A stretch of DNA of 64,000 nucleotides from Oxytricha trifallax. Taxonomy: Eukaryota; Ciliophora; Spirotrichea; Sporadotrichida; Oxytrichidae. A program made the translations under genes and the position numbers. Of the stretch, positions 24,201 through 35,504 are shown piece by piece; position 1 is the stretch's first letter; every line of letters starts with the position of its first letter. The stretch covers positions 1 to 64,000 of the forward strand of contig ARYC01000386.1 in NCBI GenBank assembly GCA_000711775.1, read 5' to 3'. The notes under the pieces were generated by a model. That model made no database searches, was not told where the DNA came from, and saw nothing but the letters and a program-made list of their open reading frames with translations.

Positions 24201-24544
24201 TAAGCATGTATTCGTATTTCTGATAAAGTTTTGGCTAAAAGTATCTGATCTACATCAAGTCAATAAAATGAAAAGATTTATTCAATTTCTTTTATTTGTT
24301 TTTGCATTGCTAAAATGATAAAATGACACTGCACAATTTAGCAATAGTTGTAACTCCAAATTTATTCAGACCCTTTGAATTGACAGCTAACGATTTAATA
24401 TTCGCTAGTCATCTTGTGGAAAGTTTCAAAGTTATGATGCTCAACTACGAATATATATTTGATGTTAACTCTCATCCAGAGAGGCAAATCAGAGAGACTA
24501 ATATTGACAATAACTTTATATTTATGGGCAATGATTTGTAATGA
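21226..24544 (+). CDS. RhoGAP-domain protein (Rho-family GTPase-activating protein), many IESs
   Basis: It would stimulate GTP hydrolysis by Rho/Rac-type GTPases. The start is set at ATG 21226 (MESTTIQQRTSSSS). Low-complexity islands follow (QHDFESEEF; GGNVKNNSKEGTLSGTTRF; GTDCNGTQYFILFAYKYPED), separated by AT-rich DNA. The C-terminal domain is clear. GSLIPDIFLLLVTFFES leads into LLKTEGLFRIAAS, which carries the arginine finger, then LKKILKYMGEPLCTYKLYS. After breaks come QMLPPVNKHVFVFLIKFWLK and MTLHNLAIVVTPNLFRP, the conserved NLA-VF-P-L block. The stop is TGA 24542-24544 after MGNDL plus Gln. At least five AT-rich breaks occur, two of them inside the GAP domain (about 24065-24140 and 24265-24320). 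Confidence 0.78.
22731..22740. repeat. Poly-C tract
   Basis: Nine consecutive C in otherwise AT-rich intra-gene DNA of the RhoGAP locus, likely inside an IES. A homopolymer of C is rare in this window; the only comparable tracts belong to the 57.45-kb inverted-repeat element. Confidence 0.8.
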
Positions 24545-24851
24545 TTTTTTATAAAATCAATTATTATGCAATAAAAATTTTATGACTGATAAGGTGTTTT
24601 TAAATAAATGAACTCCCAAAAACTTTAACTCTCATATTTTTATAGGGTAGAAATGAGAATATTCGCAAATTAATATCGAATATAGTAATAGAAGTGTTTA
24701 ATGATTTGAAGTATTTATAGTATAAGATATATTTAAATTAATTCCAAAATAAATTTCTAATCTGTAAAAAACTTATAATTCCTATCAAAGTTCACACCTA
24801 TACTATATTTTCCTTAAGCTTCTGCTAATACATCATAACTAATTAATCAAT

Positions 24852-25870
24852 TCACAAAGCATTTGATCTTTCATTTAATCTTTTAGACTTATCTCTGATG
24901 TTTTTGACTAAATTATCATGCTCTCTTCTCAGATTCATCAACTCGTCCTGTTTCATTTATTAATTTTATTTAATTATGATAACTATATTTCTAATGCCAA
25001 TATATAAGCCATAATATACTTAATACGTTGAAATATCATTTATAAGAACAAATCGCTCTGGCTGTTGCTATTGTTAAAATTCTATTTATTCATAAGATCA
25101 GTGGTGTTAGTATTATTTATTTAAATGTTTGTTAAGTCTTTTTCTAGAACGTCGATTTTCTGAGAGACTTGATTGATCATCTCTTCGTATGGTTGCAGAG
25201 TGAATTGTTGGTTAGTTTATAAAATTTCATAAATTTGTATATTAATTATAATAAAAATATCCTAGTTTTCATAGACCTCTGGGATCTGAGATGATTGAGA
25301 TTATTCTGAGTCATAGTTTATTAAGACATGATATGAGAGCAGTTATTCAAATCTTCATCATATTCCATGTGAAACCTTGATGTTTCTAGCGATTGCTAAT
25401 GCTAAAATGGTTGTTCATTTTACTATTGACACTACTGTTTCTATAATAATTATTAATGTTGAGGGTGAAAAGCACTTAAACTTTAAGATGGTTGGAGTTA
25501 TCTTTAAATTTGAAGTTTTTGATTTTAATCGTATGTGAGGTTTTAATGGGATTGCTTTTGAGTCATCATAACGTTGCTTGGGTATGAAAAGATATATAAA
25601 TAATAATCATTTTTTTAACAGGTTTATAAATGTATATTATAGAATCCTTTGGAAAAACTGAAGCATCTCTGCATATTTCGTGTGGACCTGGGAGGCTTCT
25701 GTGTTGTAGTTTGATTACTTATGATGTTTTAGTAGTTGCTTATCTATTTTTGTACAGTCATTGGTGCTTAAAATTTATAATTTATAATAATTTATTTGTG
25801 TGCATTATGAACTGGTTGATATGCTTGATTGAATAAAACCTCTCTTTGATTAATAGAGTCATGCATGTTT
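24852..25870 (-). CDS. Q-rich coiled-coil protein, unrecognised
   Basis: From 25566 (MTQKQSHQ) a Gln-rich frame runs through FHPQHQQLLQKQQCQQQNE, then MEYDEDLNNCSHIMSQQ. After a break near 25.22 kb it continues LQPYEEMINQVSQKIDVLEK and into a Lys/Glu/Asn-rich helix (MKQDELMNLRREHDNLVKN). The heptad-like spacing suggests a coiled coil. An upstream open island at 25640-25850 (DCTKIDKQLLKHHKQSNYN and HTKYAEMLQFFQRIL) is probably the N-terminus, joined across an AT-rich break, so the start is uncertain. The nominal TGA is at 24852. A later C-terminal segment up to about 24780 is possible. Confidence 0.5.
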
Positions 25871-26169
25871 TACAAAGGAGGAGAGGGTTTTTATTATTTT
25901 TGATTCTCCCTTATACTCAAAATAATTTTACATAATAATTATTTAAATATAGGTCAAGAATAAGTAAGTTGATTAGTTCCATTTATACTATCATTAGATT
26001 TAAGGAGCATTTTATTAAATTCTTTTGAAAAAGACGTCTATTATTTTTATTGTATGATGATAATAATAACCTTTCTTATAGTTAAGAAAATGGAGAAAAA
26101 AAATTCAATAATCATGGTTTTTTTACTATAGTCTACAAATTATAAAATTTTTAAATTAATTTTCATGTG

Positions 26170-29079
26170 TCAACTCATTATACCACATTATCCCTCTCCT
26201 AACAATGGCCTTTACATCTTTTAATTACTAAGAACAATCTCCTAAGGGTGCTATTAAAGTGATATATTTTATCCTTGCATTTATGGTCCTCTATGACTAC
26301 CCCCATATACAGTCATTATGTCTTAATTCATGCTATCGTTATTCATGTGATGATATCTCTAGTCATAAGTACCCTACATCTTATTACTCTAAGATCTGGG
26401 CAAGCTTCTATGTGACCCCCCACTCATTGACCTTAAAAGCTTGGTCTTGTTCTTAGAGAGGGAATGAACTAATTTGTCATTCACATGAACCACTTCATCT
26501 ACAAATTACTCGGTGTGTTTTAGGGCTTTTTGAGAGATATGGTGAGATTTCTCAAGAAGCTTAAGTTCTCTTCTAAGTTGCTTGATATGGTCTTTGTATT
26601 TCTAGAGCTTTTTGTTTGTTTTGGATTGGATTTCTTGAGATTAAGGCTAACTAGCTTGAGGTTAAGGGTTTTAGGATTTTAATTGAAGCTGCTATTATAA
26701 ATGCATAATCAGCTGGTCTTTTTGTTACAATTATTAAATTAAGTGTTAGTTTTATCTTTCTAAGTCCATCTTCTGACTAACTTCTTTCTATCTTTCCATT
26801 AAATATTGTTCAATAATATATAAAAGAAATTTTAATTTAGCTATAAGATGCCACAGAAAATTAAAGCAATATTGATCTTTCAATTGTTTGAATCCAGACT
26901 CTTAATTGATCATCTCATTTCTTGTCACTTTGACCTCCTATTTGTACTGCATTACTTTTTTTTTATACTTATTCTTAAGTTTATCCTAGTTTTAATGCTC
27001 CTCTTTCAACAGATTCAATTAATCCTGAAGCCCTTCAATTTCTTACAAGAGACCTTGCTGAACCTCCAATGCCTTCATTTGTTCTATTTTATGTTTCTAC
27101 TAAGAGTCTCTCTCACTCTGTTAAGTATTCAAAGTCTCCTAGCTTTCCACAGGTGCAATTCTTTCCTTTAGCAATTTCAAAGTCTGTTCAGTTTCTTGTT
27201 TATGGGTTGCTTCCATGTCAACACAGCGTTTTTAGATGCCTTAGAAGCAATCTTTTAGCATACTGTTTTCTTGCTCTAGTTGTTTTATTTTTGATTGGAG
27301 AGCTCTCATTGCACCAGCTATTGAGAAAAACTAAGTGTTTTTAGTGAAAAAATAGTAAAAAGATAATAGGTTTGCAATTTGATAGTAAAATAATGATAAC
27401 TATTTTTAATGATTGCTGAAGATTAATTTTGAGAATGAGCTGAATTAGGTGATTTGCTTAGATAATTCTTATCCAGATAAAGCTGAAAAGAGTTATCTAT
27501 TGATGACTAGATATTTGGCTACTATTACTACTGTTACTGCAGCTATGTCTATTTCTAGATTAAATACTCAAACTAATGCGAGGTACTGGATGGAACAGTG
27601 CTAATTGTTTATTGTTCTTTTGATTAAAGATATCTCTTAATGTTTGTATTAGGTGTCGAAACTGAGTTGATTTGTTATTCTCTCTACTAGCTTTGATCTT
27701 TGTTTAAGTATTGATAGTAGTCGAAAGCTTTCGTGTTTGATTAACTAGTGCTATTACTGATTGTATTATCGTCATTAAAGTCCTTTTTGTTTGAATCTGT
27801 TTATAGAGGGGTAGTGTGCCCCATTTCTCTTAGACCATCCTAATCATCCGAGCTGTTTGAACTCTCACTTGCTCCACTGCTTTAAGAGGAATCTGGAGAT
27901 TGAGTTTACTGAGTATTGCAACTGTTAATGTTATTTGGGTGTAGATCTTTCTATATTCCAATGAATTAGTTTGAATCTAAAGTCTAGAGTGGTCTTCGTA
28001 GCTAGATCTACTGATCTAAACTGCTATTTTCTTCATCTTCTTTGAAAGTTCCAGTTGTTAAGTTTCTTTGGCTCATTCTCTGCTCTATAACGCTACTTTA
28101 TTCATCAAACTTCTTAATGTCTCTTTTATAGATAGCTTTATTGTTTTCTACATTTTCATTCTTTGGCTATTGATCAGTCTTAATGCTAAGCTTAATGTTT
28201 CTCATGTTATTTTGAATCTAAAATTGTTAAGATTGCCCTTCATTTCTTCCACCAAGCTTCAAATTAACAACAGAATTGCTGGCTGAAGTATCTGCAGTCT
28301 TTAATGTGACTCTACTATTCACAGTCACTTGATTATTATGATTTTGAGAATTTCCACTTTCTTTACACATCGACATTCTATATTCTTTCAATGCTTACTC
28401 AGTCTGTTGAAGGTTAAACTATATTTTATCAAAGCCTGAACTCTCTTTAGATATATCAAGGTTGGAATACTCGTGGTTCCCACTATTTCTTTAATTCTCA
28501 ATGACATTCTGGACTAGAATACTTTGATGAGATGAATCTGTGATATTATGTAAATTCAAATCATTAGTGTTTTCTTTGTTTTCTTATTCATCTACAAAGT
28601 CTACCCTGAAATTTTAATCGACTTCTCTTACGAGATCGTTTTCATCGTCACTCTATCCTTGATATTTTTATGAGGTATTAAGAGATTTCTAATAATTGTA
28701 GATTTTCTGCTTGCTTGAAGCCATTTTAATTGCCTCATTCGAATCCTTTGAATTTACATGAAACATCTAAACTTTATATAGTGAAATAATTAAATGAGTC
28801 TCTCACTTATTAAATCACTGATAATTGCAATTCTATGGTTTACTAAATCTCTTTCTATTTTTTTCTCAAGCTTCTTGTTGTGCTTGTCCCTGCTTTCTAC
28901 TATCTCTTCATGGGATTATAGTTGCTATCCTACTACTACTATGATACCAGTGATTTATCTTAATCTGGTTTCTGAGTAATTTATTTCTATATCCCCTTCT
29001 AGGTAGTGTTCTACTTTGAGCTACTGATTGATTGATTTATGTTATTCTTAAGTGTTTGAGACGTGTTACTGCTACTCAT
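26170..29079 (-). CDS. Long coiled-coil protein with acidic/Q-rich N-terminus
   Basis: The start ATG 29079 (MSSSNTSQTLKNNINQS) leads, through a 40-nt intron, into MFHVNSKDSNEAIKMASSKQ and about 350 residues of Ser/Asn/Gln/Asp-rich sequence open from 28.72 to about 27.6 kb. The central part (26.6-27.35 kb) is a strong coiled coil: RALQSKIKQLEQENSMLKD, THKQETEQTLKLLKERI and LQDQLNLLKEEHQNQDKL. The C-terminus (RSMSGGSHRSLPRSQSN) is Ser/Gly/Met-rich and ends LLGEGQCGIMS at TGA 26170-26172. No catalytic motif was seen. Length and composition suggest a cytoskeletal or basal-body-type scaffold, but that is only inference. The first 1.1 kb has no IES. Confidence 0.62.
28767..28806 (-). other. Intron, 40 nt, in the long coiled-coil gene
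   Basis: GTGAGAG...TTTAG. Removal joins LQLSVIQQ to MFHVNSKD in phase and moves the start to ATG 29079. Confidence 0.6.
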
Positions 29080-29318
29080 TTTAATTTCAAATTTAAATTT
29101 AATTTTACAAAACAGCTACAAGTTTTTTATGTAAATTGTGCTTTAAATACTCATAACCTAAATACACATAGGGGTTTACCTATTTCAAAAGAAATAGAAA
29201 GTTAAGTTATAATATTAAATTAAAAGTTAAGTTACCAGGGAAAGTAATACCAATACCCAAATCAATTAATCTCATTTTTAATAGAATCGCAAATTTTACA
29301 AAAATTACCATAATTAAA

Positions 29319-30848
29319 ATGTCAGTAATACCAGAATTATTTGAAAACTACGATCATATCCCCAATGAATTCAAGAGACACTTGTTGCTAATTAGAGAGC
29401 TAGATGAATTCTAAACCAGTAAGTTGTGATTTCAATATGTGAAATCATTGTATTGATATAAATGTTGATTATTTTCTGTAAATTTTATAAGTAAGGACAA
29501 CAAATATGACTATAGAATATTTGTTAAGTAATCTTTTAAGTTTTAACTTCACTTTACTGAAGAATTTAAGTAAATTTGTTTTGGTTATATATTTTTACCC
29601 TAGAAATATGAATCCCTAATTTATACATATAATAGGTTTGGAATCAGAACGTGAAGCTCTGAAGAAAGAACTTTAAAAGAAATCAGTAATCGAGGATGAA
29701 GAGCAACGCACTAGAATGATAGACCGTCTCACTCAAATCTACACTAAAATAGACAGTTTATCTGATGAAAAAATGGAGATCACGGCAAAGCTATTTTCTA
29801 TGCAGGAGAATTTTATCAGAAAGTTGGATTAACAAATTGAGAAGACAGAGGAAGACAAAAATGTGTAGGATAAATGCAGTTAAGACTAGGCTATGGACGA
29901 TACTGAATTAGGGCAACCTATTGCAAGCAAACATAATATCAAGAGTAAGTTAAGATAATTTGTTGTCTTTATTGATATAAAACCTGAGTTGATTGAATTT
30001 CTTATAAAACATTTATAGAGAAACCAATGCTTCCTCCAGGCAGAGGAGGGTATCCAACCAGCACATTCAGTAAAATTTAAAACGATACTTTAAGCCAGAG
30101 TTTTGGAACAAGTTAAGAATTAGGCGGCACAAAAAGCCGAACCAAGAACGATCCATTTAAGTATGAAACTGGAAATCTCTCAACTTTGGGTTCCAAAATT
30201 AATAAGAGAGATAAGTATGTATTCATATTTCTATTCCCTACATCTATTGATTTATCAAATTGAATGTTTTGCACTACTTTAGCATTATTGAGACTTAACT
30301 CTTCTTTTTTTTATAGAATTAGAGACAAAAACAAGCCTTTCATGTCAAGTGCTGCAAACTTCGATTCAAACGCTTCATTTGGCTTCGGCAACACTTCCTC
30401 TTAAAAAAGAGTAAACAACAATGGCTTAGGCAACACAAGTTTCGCTCCTTATCAATTCTCACAAGATGAGCCAATAATTGGAGGAGACCCCATTGAAAAT
30501 GTAGAGGAAGACGGCCAATGCTCAGTTTGCAATACCAAGAAGCTGAATGATAACTGGATATGCTGTGATGCCTGCTAGAACTGGTTCCATTATTCATGTG
30601 TTGGAGTCAATCAATTCAATATGCCTATATCTTTATTTTATAACGACCTGATTATTAAAGTCACTGCAATATGCTTTAACGTTTTTTTGATCTACGAATT
30701 TATATTTCTAATAATAATAAATAAGCCTAAGGAGGATGAGTCTTGGTTTTGCTCTTCATGCAAGAGAACACAAAGTGGAGGGAATTCCTCAGGTTTGAAA
30801 AGAGGCTTCAGTGAGTTCGGAGGACCAAATATTCTTGATGATGCATGA
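29319..30848 (+). CDS. ING-family protein with C-terminal PHD finger
   Basis: ING proteins are histone-H3K4me3-reading subunits of acetyltransferase and deacetylase complexes. The N-terminal helical ING region is visible: MSVIPELFENYDHIPNEFKR and LLLIRELDEFQ (compare the ING start, two helices ending in REMD). Then come a charged coiled coil and a Ser/Asn-rich linker. The PHD finger reads CSVCNTKKLNDNWICCDAC, WFHYSCVGVNQFN, and, after an IES, ESWFCSSCKR, giving the C4-H-C3 ligand set. Three introns (29419-29635, 29945-30018, 30215-30316) and one IES (30622-30723) remove 495 nt. The remainder is 1035 nt, exactly 345 codons, ending at TGA 30846-30848. ING4/5-type versus yeast Yng-type cannot be distinguished here. 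Confidence 0.82.
29419..29635 (+). other. Intron 1 of the ING gene
   Basis: GTAAGTTGTG at the donor and ATAATAG at the acceptor, 217 nt, joining FQT-S to LESEREALKK in phase. Its length is large for this genome, so it may also contain an IES. Confidence 0.6.
29945..30018 (+). other. Intron 2 of the ING gene
   Basis: GTAAGTTAAG...TTTATAG, 74 nt, joining ASKHNIK to RKPMLPPGRGG in phase. Confidence 0.7.
30215..30316 (+). other. Intron 3 of the ING gene
   Basis: GTATGTATTC...pyrimidine-rich tract...TTTATAG, 102 nt, joining KINKRDK to IRDKNKPFM in phase. Confidence 0.72.
30622..30723. other. IES inside the PHD finger of the ING gene, pointer AATA
   Basis: AATA at 30618-30621 and 30720-30723. 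Excision of 102 bp joins CVGVNQFN to KPKEDESWFCSSC and completes the zinc finger. It has no GT-AG borders at the pointer position, so an IES is more likely than an intron. Confidence 0.7.
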
Positions 30849-31039
30849 ACTGGCCAATTTTGATGTGCATTTCTATATTAAAATGAGTAAGGAAATACAC
30901 AAAACTAATGAATATAAAACTTAAAAAAAGATGTTTATTATTACTATTTAACAAATTGATCTATTTTTTCTATGAATTGACATATTAATGGCAAAGAAAT
31001 GTTTTTAAAATTATTTATTAGTAAAATATAATTATGTTT

Positions 31040-34000
31040 TCATTTGGAGCAATCATTGCAAATAATTTAGAATTTCATTTTGATAGCTTCATAATACCTG
31101 AGTTTTTTACTTTCTTGATTAATGCTTACACTTGCCATCAGCCCATACTACTATTAATTATCATCATTAATTTTTGGTACATTTGATTTATTATAGTTAT
31201 TTGAGATTATATTGCTATTTTCATTAGTAATTTGATGCTTTAAGTCATTAATTATATCATAAATGTAATCATCTATATCCTCGTTATCACATACATTAAC
31301 ATCAATATTCATGTTATTCACATCAATAATATCGCTACTAATCCACTTGCTTTGATCTGTATTTGTGTTATTTTTTATATCACTTTATAACAAATTTTAA
31401 TAATTATCAAAGTCTGGGTTAATATCACATATTTATATGTCTTAAACAGGATCATTAGTATAATTATTGTCGCTTACTCTTTAGTAAGATCGTTATTTGT
31501 GATAATTTAAGTATTAACTCAGGTGTTTTATTTCAGGTTCATAGTGTTTAAGTTTATCTTATAATTATCTATTAATTTTAGGTACAAACTTGCAATTAAT
31601 GCAAATATATAAATTAATTGAAAGATTCCATAAATAATAATAAATAGAAGTTATTATAATATACCATTATCATAGATTATATTAAATAAATAGCAATTAT
31701 ATATTCATAATATTTAGATAAAATTCTCAAAGTTAATTCCATTTTATGATTATTATCTTTTGCGCATTTATGATGAAAATACTTATTACAAGTCACAGAT
31801 TTTTCTAAATTATTTTCACTTATAGGTTCACATATTTTAAGAATACCCTTAGTTTTATTGCAATACTTGCATATTTTCAGTGATTATTTGTGTTTATCAT
31901 CATCAATTTGCGCTATTTAATTATTCATGATGGAATTTGTTGATTATAGGTACTTAGGATGAATTTTAAAAGATTAAAGGGAGGAGAGATCTTGGAAATA
32001 TCCCACGTGAAAGCCACAAAATAAGTGATATTACTTAAATAAAAATGAAAATATGTATAGGAATTATATGCTTAATAAAAGAATTTGTTTGATTTTGTTA
32101 ATAGTAGCAGCCGTCATTACAAAACCAAAATATGATTCTCAAATATAATCTATTACTAAATTAATTGAAACAAATAAAATCTGCTTATATAAAATAGAGA
32201 ATTTTTCTAAGTATTAATTAATTTGTCTTAGAGAGTTTTATAATTATCCCCAACTCTAAACTTGCCAATGTTGTCTCTCTAAGTGTCATATTTCCGCATC
32301 ACTCCCCCAAAACCCCCGCATATAAAGCATTCAATCTCTTCCTAGTAATACTTTCTAATGGCTGCTTTTCTCATTTATTTCTATACACTCTTCATAGTCT
32401 GCTTATTATTGGAGTTTAAGGCGAAGTCTTCAGCGAGATTCTTCATTATTTACCTTATTTTCAGTTCTTTGTATTAAGATAAGCGGGATGTGTTTGTTTT
32501 TAAGTCTTTTTTCATTTCTTAACATACAGTACACAACAATTAACTATCATCATTTACAGATTTACTATTTCTGGCTTTATTATTGAGTTTAGAAATTTTA
32601 GCTGTGCATTTTGAATTACACTGTTCTATATAATCATCTAAATCTTTAATACCGTAACACTTCTAATGAAAAGTTTAACTACAACAATCACACTATAATA
32701 TTGGATTTAACTCTCTATAATCTGTATTGTAGCATACCAAACAAATCAGTTCATTATCTTCATCAAAATCTTTGATTAATTAATTACTATCATCTCTCAA
32801 TTAAATTGATTAAGATTTTATGCTGCTCCCAACAATAGAAGATTATCTATAAAGTCTAGTCTAATTATCAGAAAATATAAATTCCTTGTAGTTTTACAAG
32901 TTAATGCCTTTTTCATGTGATTAAGTGAAATTCCTTTCAATCTGCTGCCAAGTCAGTCTCTCTTAAACGTATTAATCATAGTTATTTTCTTTGCACTATT
33001 CTTATATCAAAGATTGAGCGTCAATTTAATCATGGAAATTTATGAGTTTGTGCAAAACATTCTTTACTTAATTTGTGGCTTAATCAACTAGTTTTTATCT
33101 TAAGTTATGAGTGAAATTTATCAATTAATCTATTAATGAGCTAGACTGCATTGCATTTTATTGTAAGATCGATTCGTTTATCAAATTATATTATTAAAGA
33201 TCTGTTGACTTTAGTTAGGTTAATGTGTTAACTCCTATTTGATAGTATCTTTTAAACTCTTTTTTACTTATTTTAACCTTGTTTTAATTGTTGGTTAACT
33301 ATGACTGCTGCTCTAAATAAAATAAATCAAAATTACTAAAATTTACTTACTTTAGATGTTCTTCAATTGATCTTTTACTAAGTTTATTATTTGATACTTA
33401 TTCTCATAATTTCTGGCATCTTAATATTTTACTTACAGTTTTTAGTATTTCTTATGCAATTTCTTGAAATATTTCTGCTTTGGTTTATCTCTTTTATCGT
33501 ACTCAATTAAATAATATTGGTCGTTATTTTTAAAGATTACTCTAAATGTATCTGATGATCCTTATTAATATGACAGTAAGATTCCCTCCCCTATTTTATT
33601 TATGTAAAACTAGTATCCAAAATTTTTTATATAATTTCAATGCTGTATAAGAAAATTAGAATTTATTTAAGGATAGTACTTTTAATAAACCCTTAAACAT
33701 TATAAATATTATAAATTAAATGGGGTAGATATTCAGAATTGACCCTTATTAATCAATATTTGATTTTATATTTTATTTTTAATCATAATATCAAACCAAA
33801 GTATCTGAATCAATTGATATTTATGGAAATCTCATATAATTTAAGAGGACTCTCAGCTGATCATTTAAATTGCTATCAATAGTAATGGGCTTAAAATAAT
33901 CAATGTATTAATCCCATTCCATCACCCCTTCTTCTTAGTACTCAAAAGCTTAATTTAAGCGTTTTCCATCATCATACTCATACTAATCCACAATTTTATC

Positions 34001-35354
34001 TTCATTCTCCCATTTGAGTCTAATATTAGGTTTCTAAGGCTTAAAATTGGTAATTAGTGATCTCTAAGATTTCTATTTAGATTTTTTAGAGTTATTTAAG
34101 GATTGCTCTACATTACTTGAAGATGCTATTCTAAGTCTCTTTTTCAATAATTATTTCTCATCATTATTTTGTATAATATTCTATTGAGAGGTTGTGTGTG
34201 GCTATATCTTTTCAGGGCTAGATTTTTATGAAGATTCTGTTGATATAGATTAAGAGGAAGTAGACTTTTATTTATGCTTTTTATCTAAAATCTTTTTGTG
34301 ATTTTATTCATTTATCTATAGTTTTTGCTAGAATTGCTAATCTAATAGACTTTTACGTTCTTTAAATTCTTAAAGTAATTCACTCAAATTTATACTTTTG
34401 ACATTCTATTGCTAAAATATGTCATTTGAGACATGATTCTTGCAGATATAACCAATTTTAAGTAATTCATAAGACTACAATTGCGATTTATTGATTTTTA
34501 CTGACTTATTATATTGAATGAGCCTTTCTTGATTGTTTTAATCTTTTTTATTAGCTTATTCCTTCATTATGCAATCAATGTGATAATAGTTCTTGCAATT
34601 TCTATAATAAGATATTTAAAATAAATATCATATTAATTTAACTTACTAATGATAACAATTAGCCAATAATTACTGACCATCATGAAGGTTTGCCCCAAAA
34701 CACATTTCACACTCCCCTAAAATTTTATCATCGCTTATTCTCTCTCCATTTATTAATGTTATAACTTAATTCTCTGATATTTCCAGTTCATCATGCCATA
34801 ACATACAAAAAGCATGACAATATTATGAATTTTATTGTAAAATATTCGCTGGTAAAAGTTTCAAGTCAATTTATTAGTTAAAAAATTAGGAGTAAAACTG
34901 TTGAGGTTTTCCACAAATCACACATTAAGTAGTAGATTGTATGTCAAAATCACTTTAAACTTTAGTTATTCCTTTACAACATGAAAATTGATTTTTATCT
35001 TTGGCTTTATTATTTTTGAGAGAGTTTTTGTTGTTAATTTGACAATTAAAAGAGGAAATGGAATTACCTAAGGGTTTTATGCTAGTTTTTGTTATAATAA
35101 CTGATTAATTTATTTGGTAATTTCATTAGCAACCCACAAAATCAGCGCAAGGCTATAAAATTTAATAAAATTATAAATAATATGAATTAATTTAATAAAA
35201 ATTAACTTACATGATGGTAGTATAGCTCACAATCAGAACATTTTATGAATTATTGATCTTATTTATTATCATTATTTTCCAGTAAATTCATGCATACACT
35301 GCATATTTTAATGCTTTTATTCTATATTGCATCACTGGTTTTGAGTTTATCCAT
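31040..35354 (-). CDS. Multi-PHD / extended-PHD zinc-finger chromatin protein (BRPF/JADE/AF10-like), possibly two genes
   Basis: PHD plus extended-PHD (PZP) modules read histone H3 and DNA in acetyltransferase scaffolds. From ATG 35354, a first PHD-like set reads ICSVCMNLLENND and FIKCSDCELYYHH. An ePHD-like set follows: TQCVICGKPQ, YCHAFCMLWHDELE, GECEMCFGANLHDG and NYYHIDCIMKEQA. After a Lys/Ser-rich middle and a segment with FKNNDQYYLIEYDKRDKP, a second module appears near 32.75 kb: LICLVCYNTDYREL, LQCDCCSQTFHQKCYGI and LLCTVCQEM. Then ECFICGGFGGVMRK and, across an IES, CKYCNKTKGILKICEP and CNKYFHHKCAKDNN. The C-terminus is Asn/Asp-rich and ends at TGA 31040-31042. GTAAG...TAG introns are evident near 35.15 and 34.65 kb. 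Because coding weakens around 33.65-33.85 kb, two adjacent genes are possible. Confidence 0.58.
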
Positions 35355-35357
35355 ATT

Positions 35358-35404
35358 AATATATATTTTTAATATAATATATTTTTAATATAATATATTT
35401 TTAT
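35358..35404. repeat. Short AT tandem repeat
   Basis: About three imperfect copies of an ~18-bp unit atataatatatttttaat immediately upstream of the PHD gene start. Probably simple-sequence expansion in a spacer. Confidence 0.75.
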
Positions 35405-35504
35405 GGAAAAGTATAGTCAAATAATTGGAAATATTTAATGTATTATATTTCTTAATTAGAATATATGTTTAATTAATTAAGGGTAAACACAAAAATACTT
35501 TCTA

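Noticed and set aside
26848-27344. Plus-strand Leu/Phe-rich ORFs suggesting a membrane protein
   Set aside because: The minus strand here reads as a strong coiled coil continuous with the long gene at 26170-29079; the plus frames are its shadows.
28794-28979. Plus-strand Ser/Leu-rich ORF
   Set aside because: Shadow of the N-terminal exon of the minus-strand coiled-coil gene starting at 29079.
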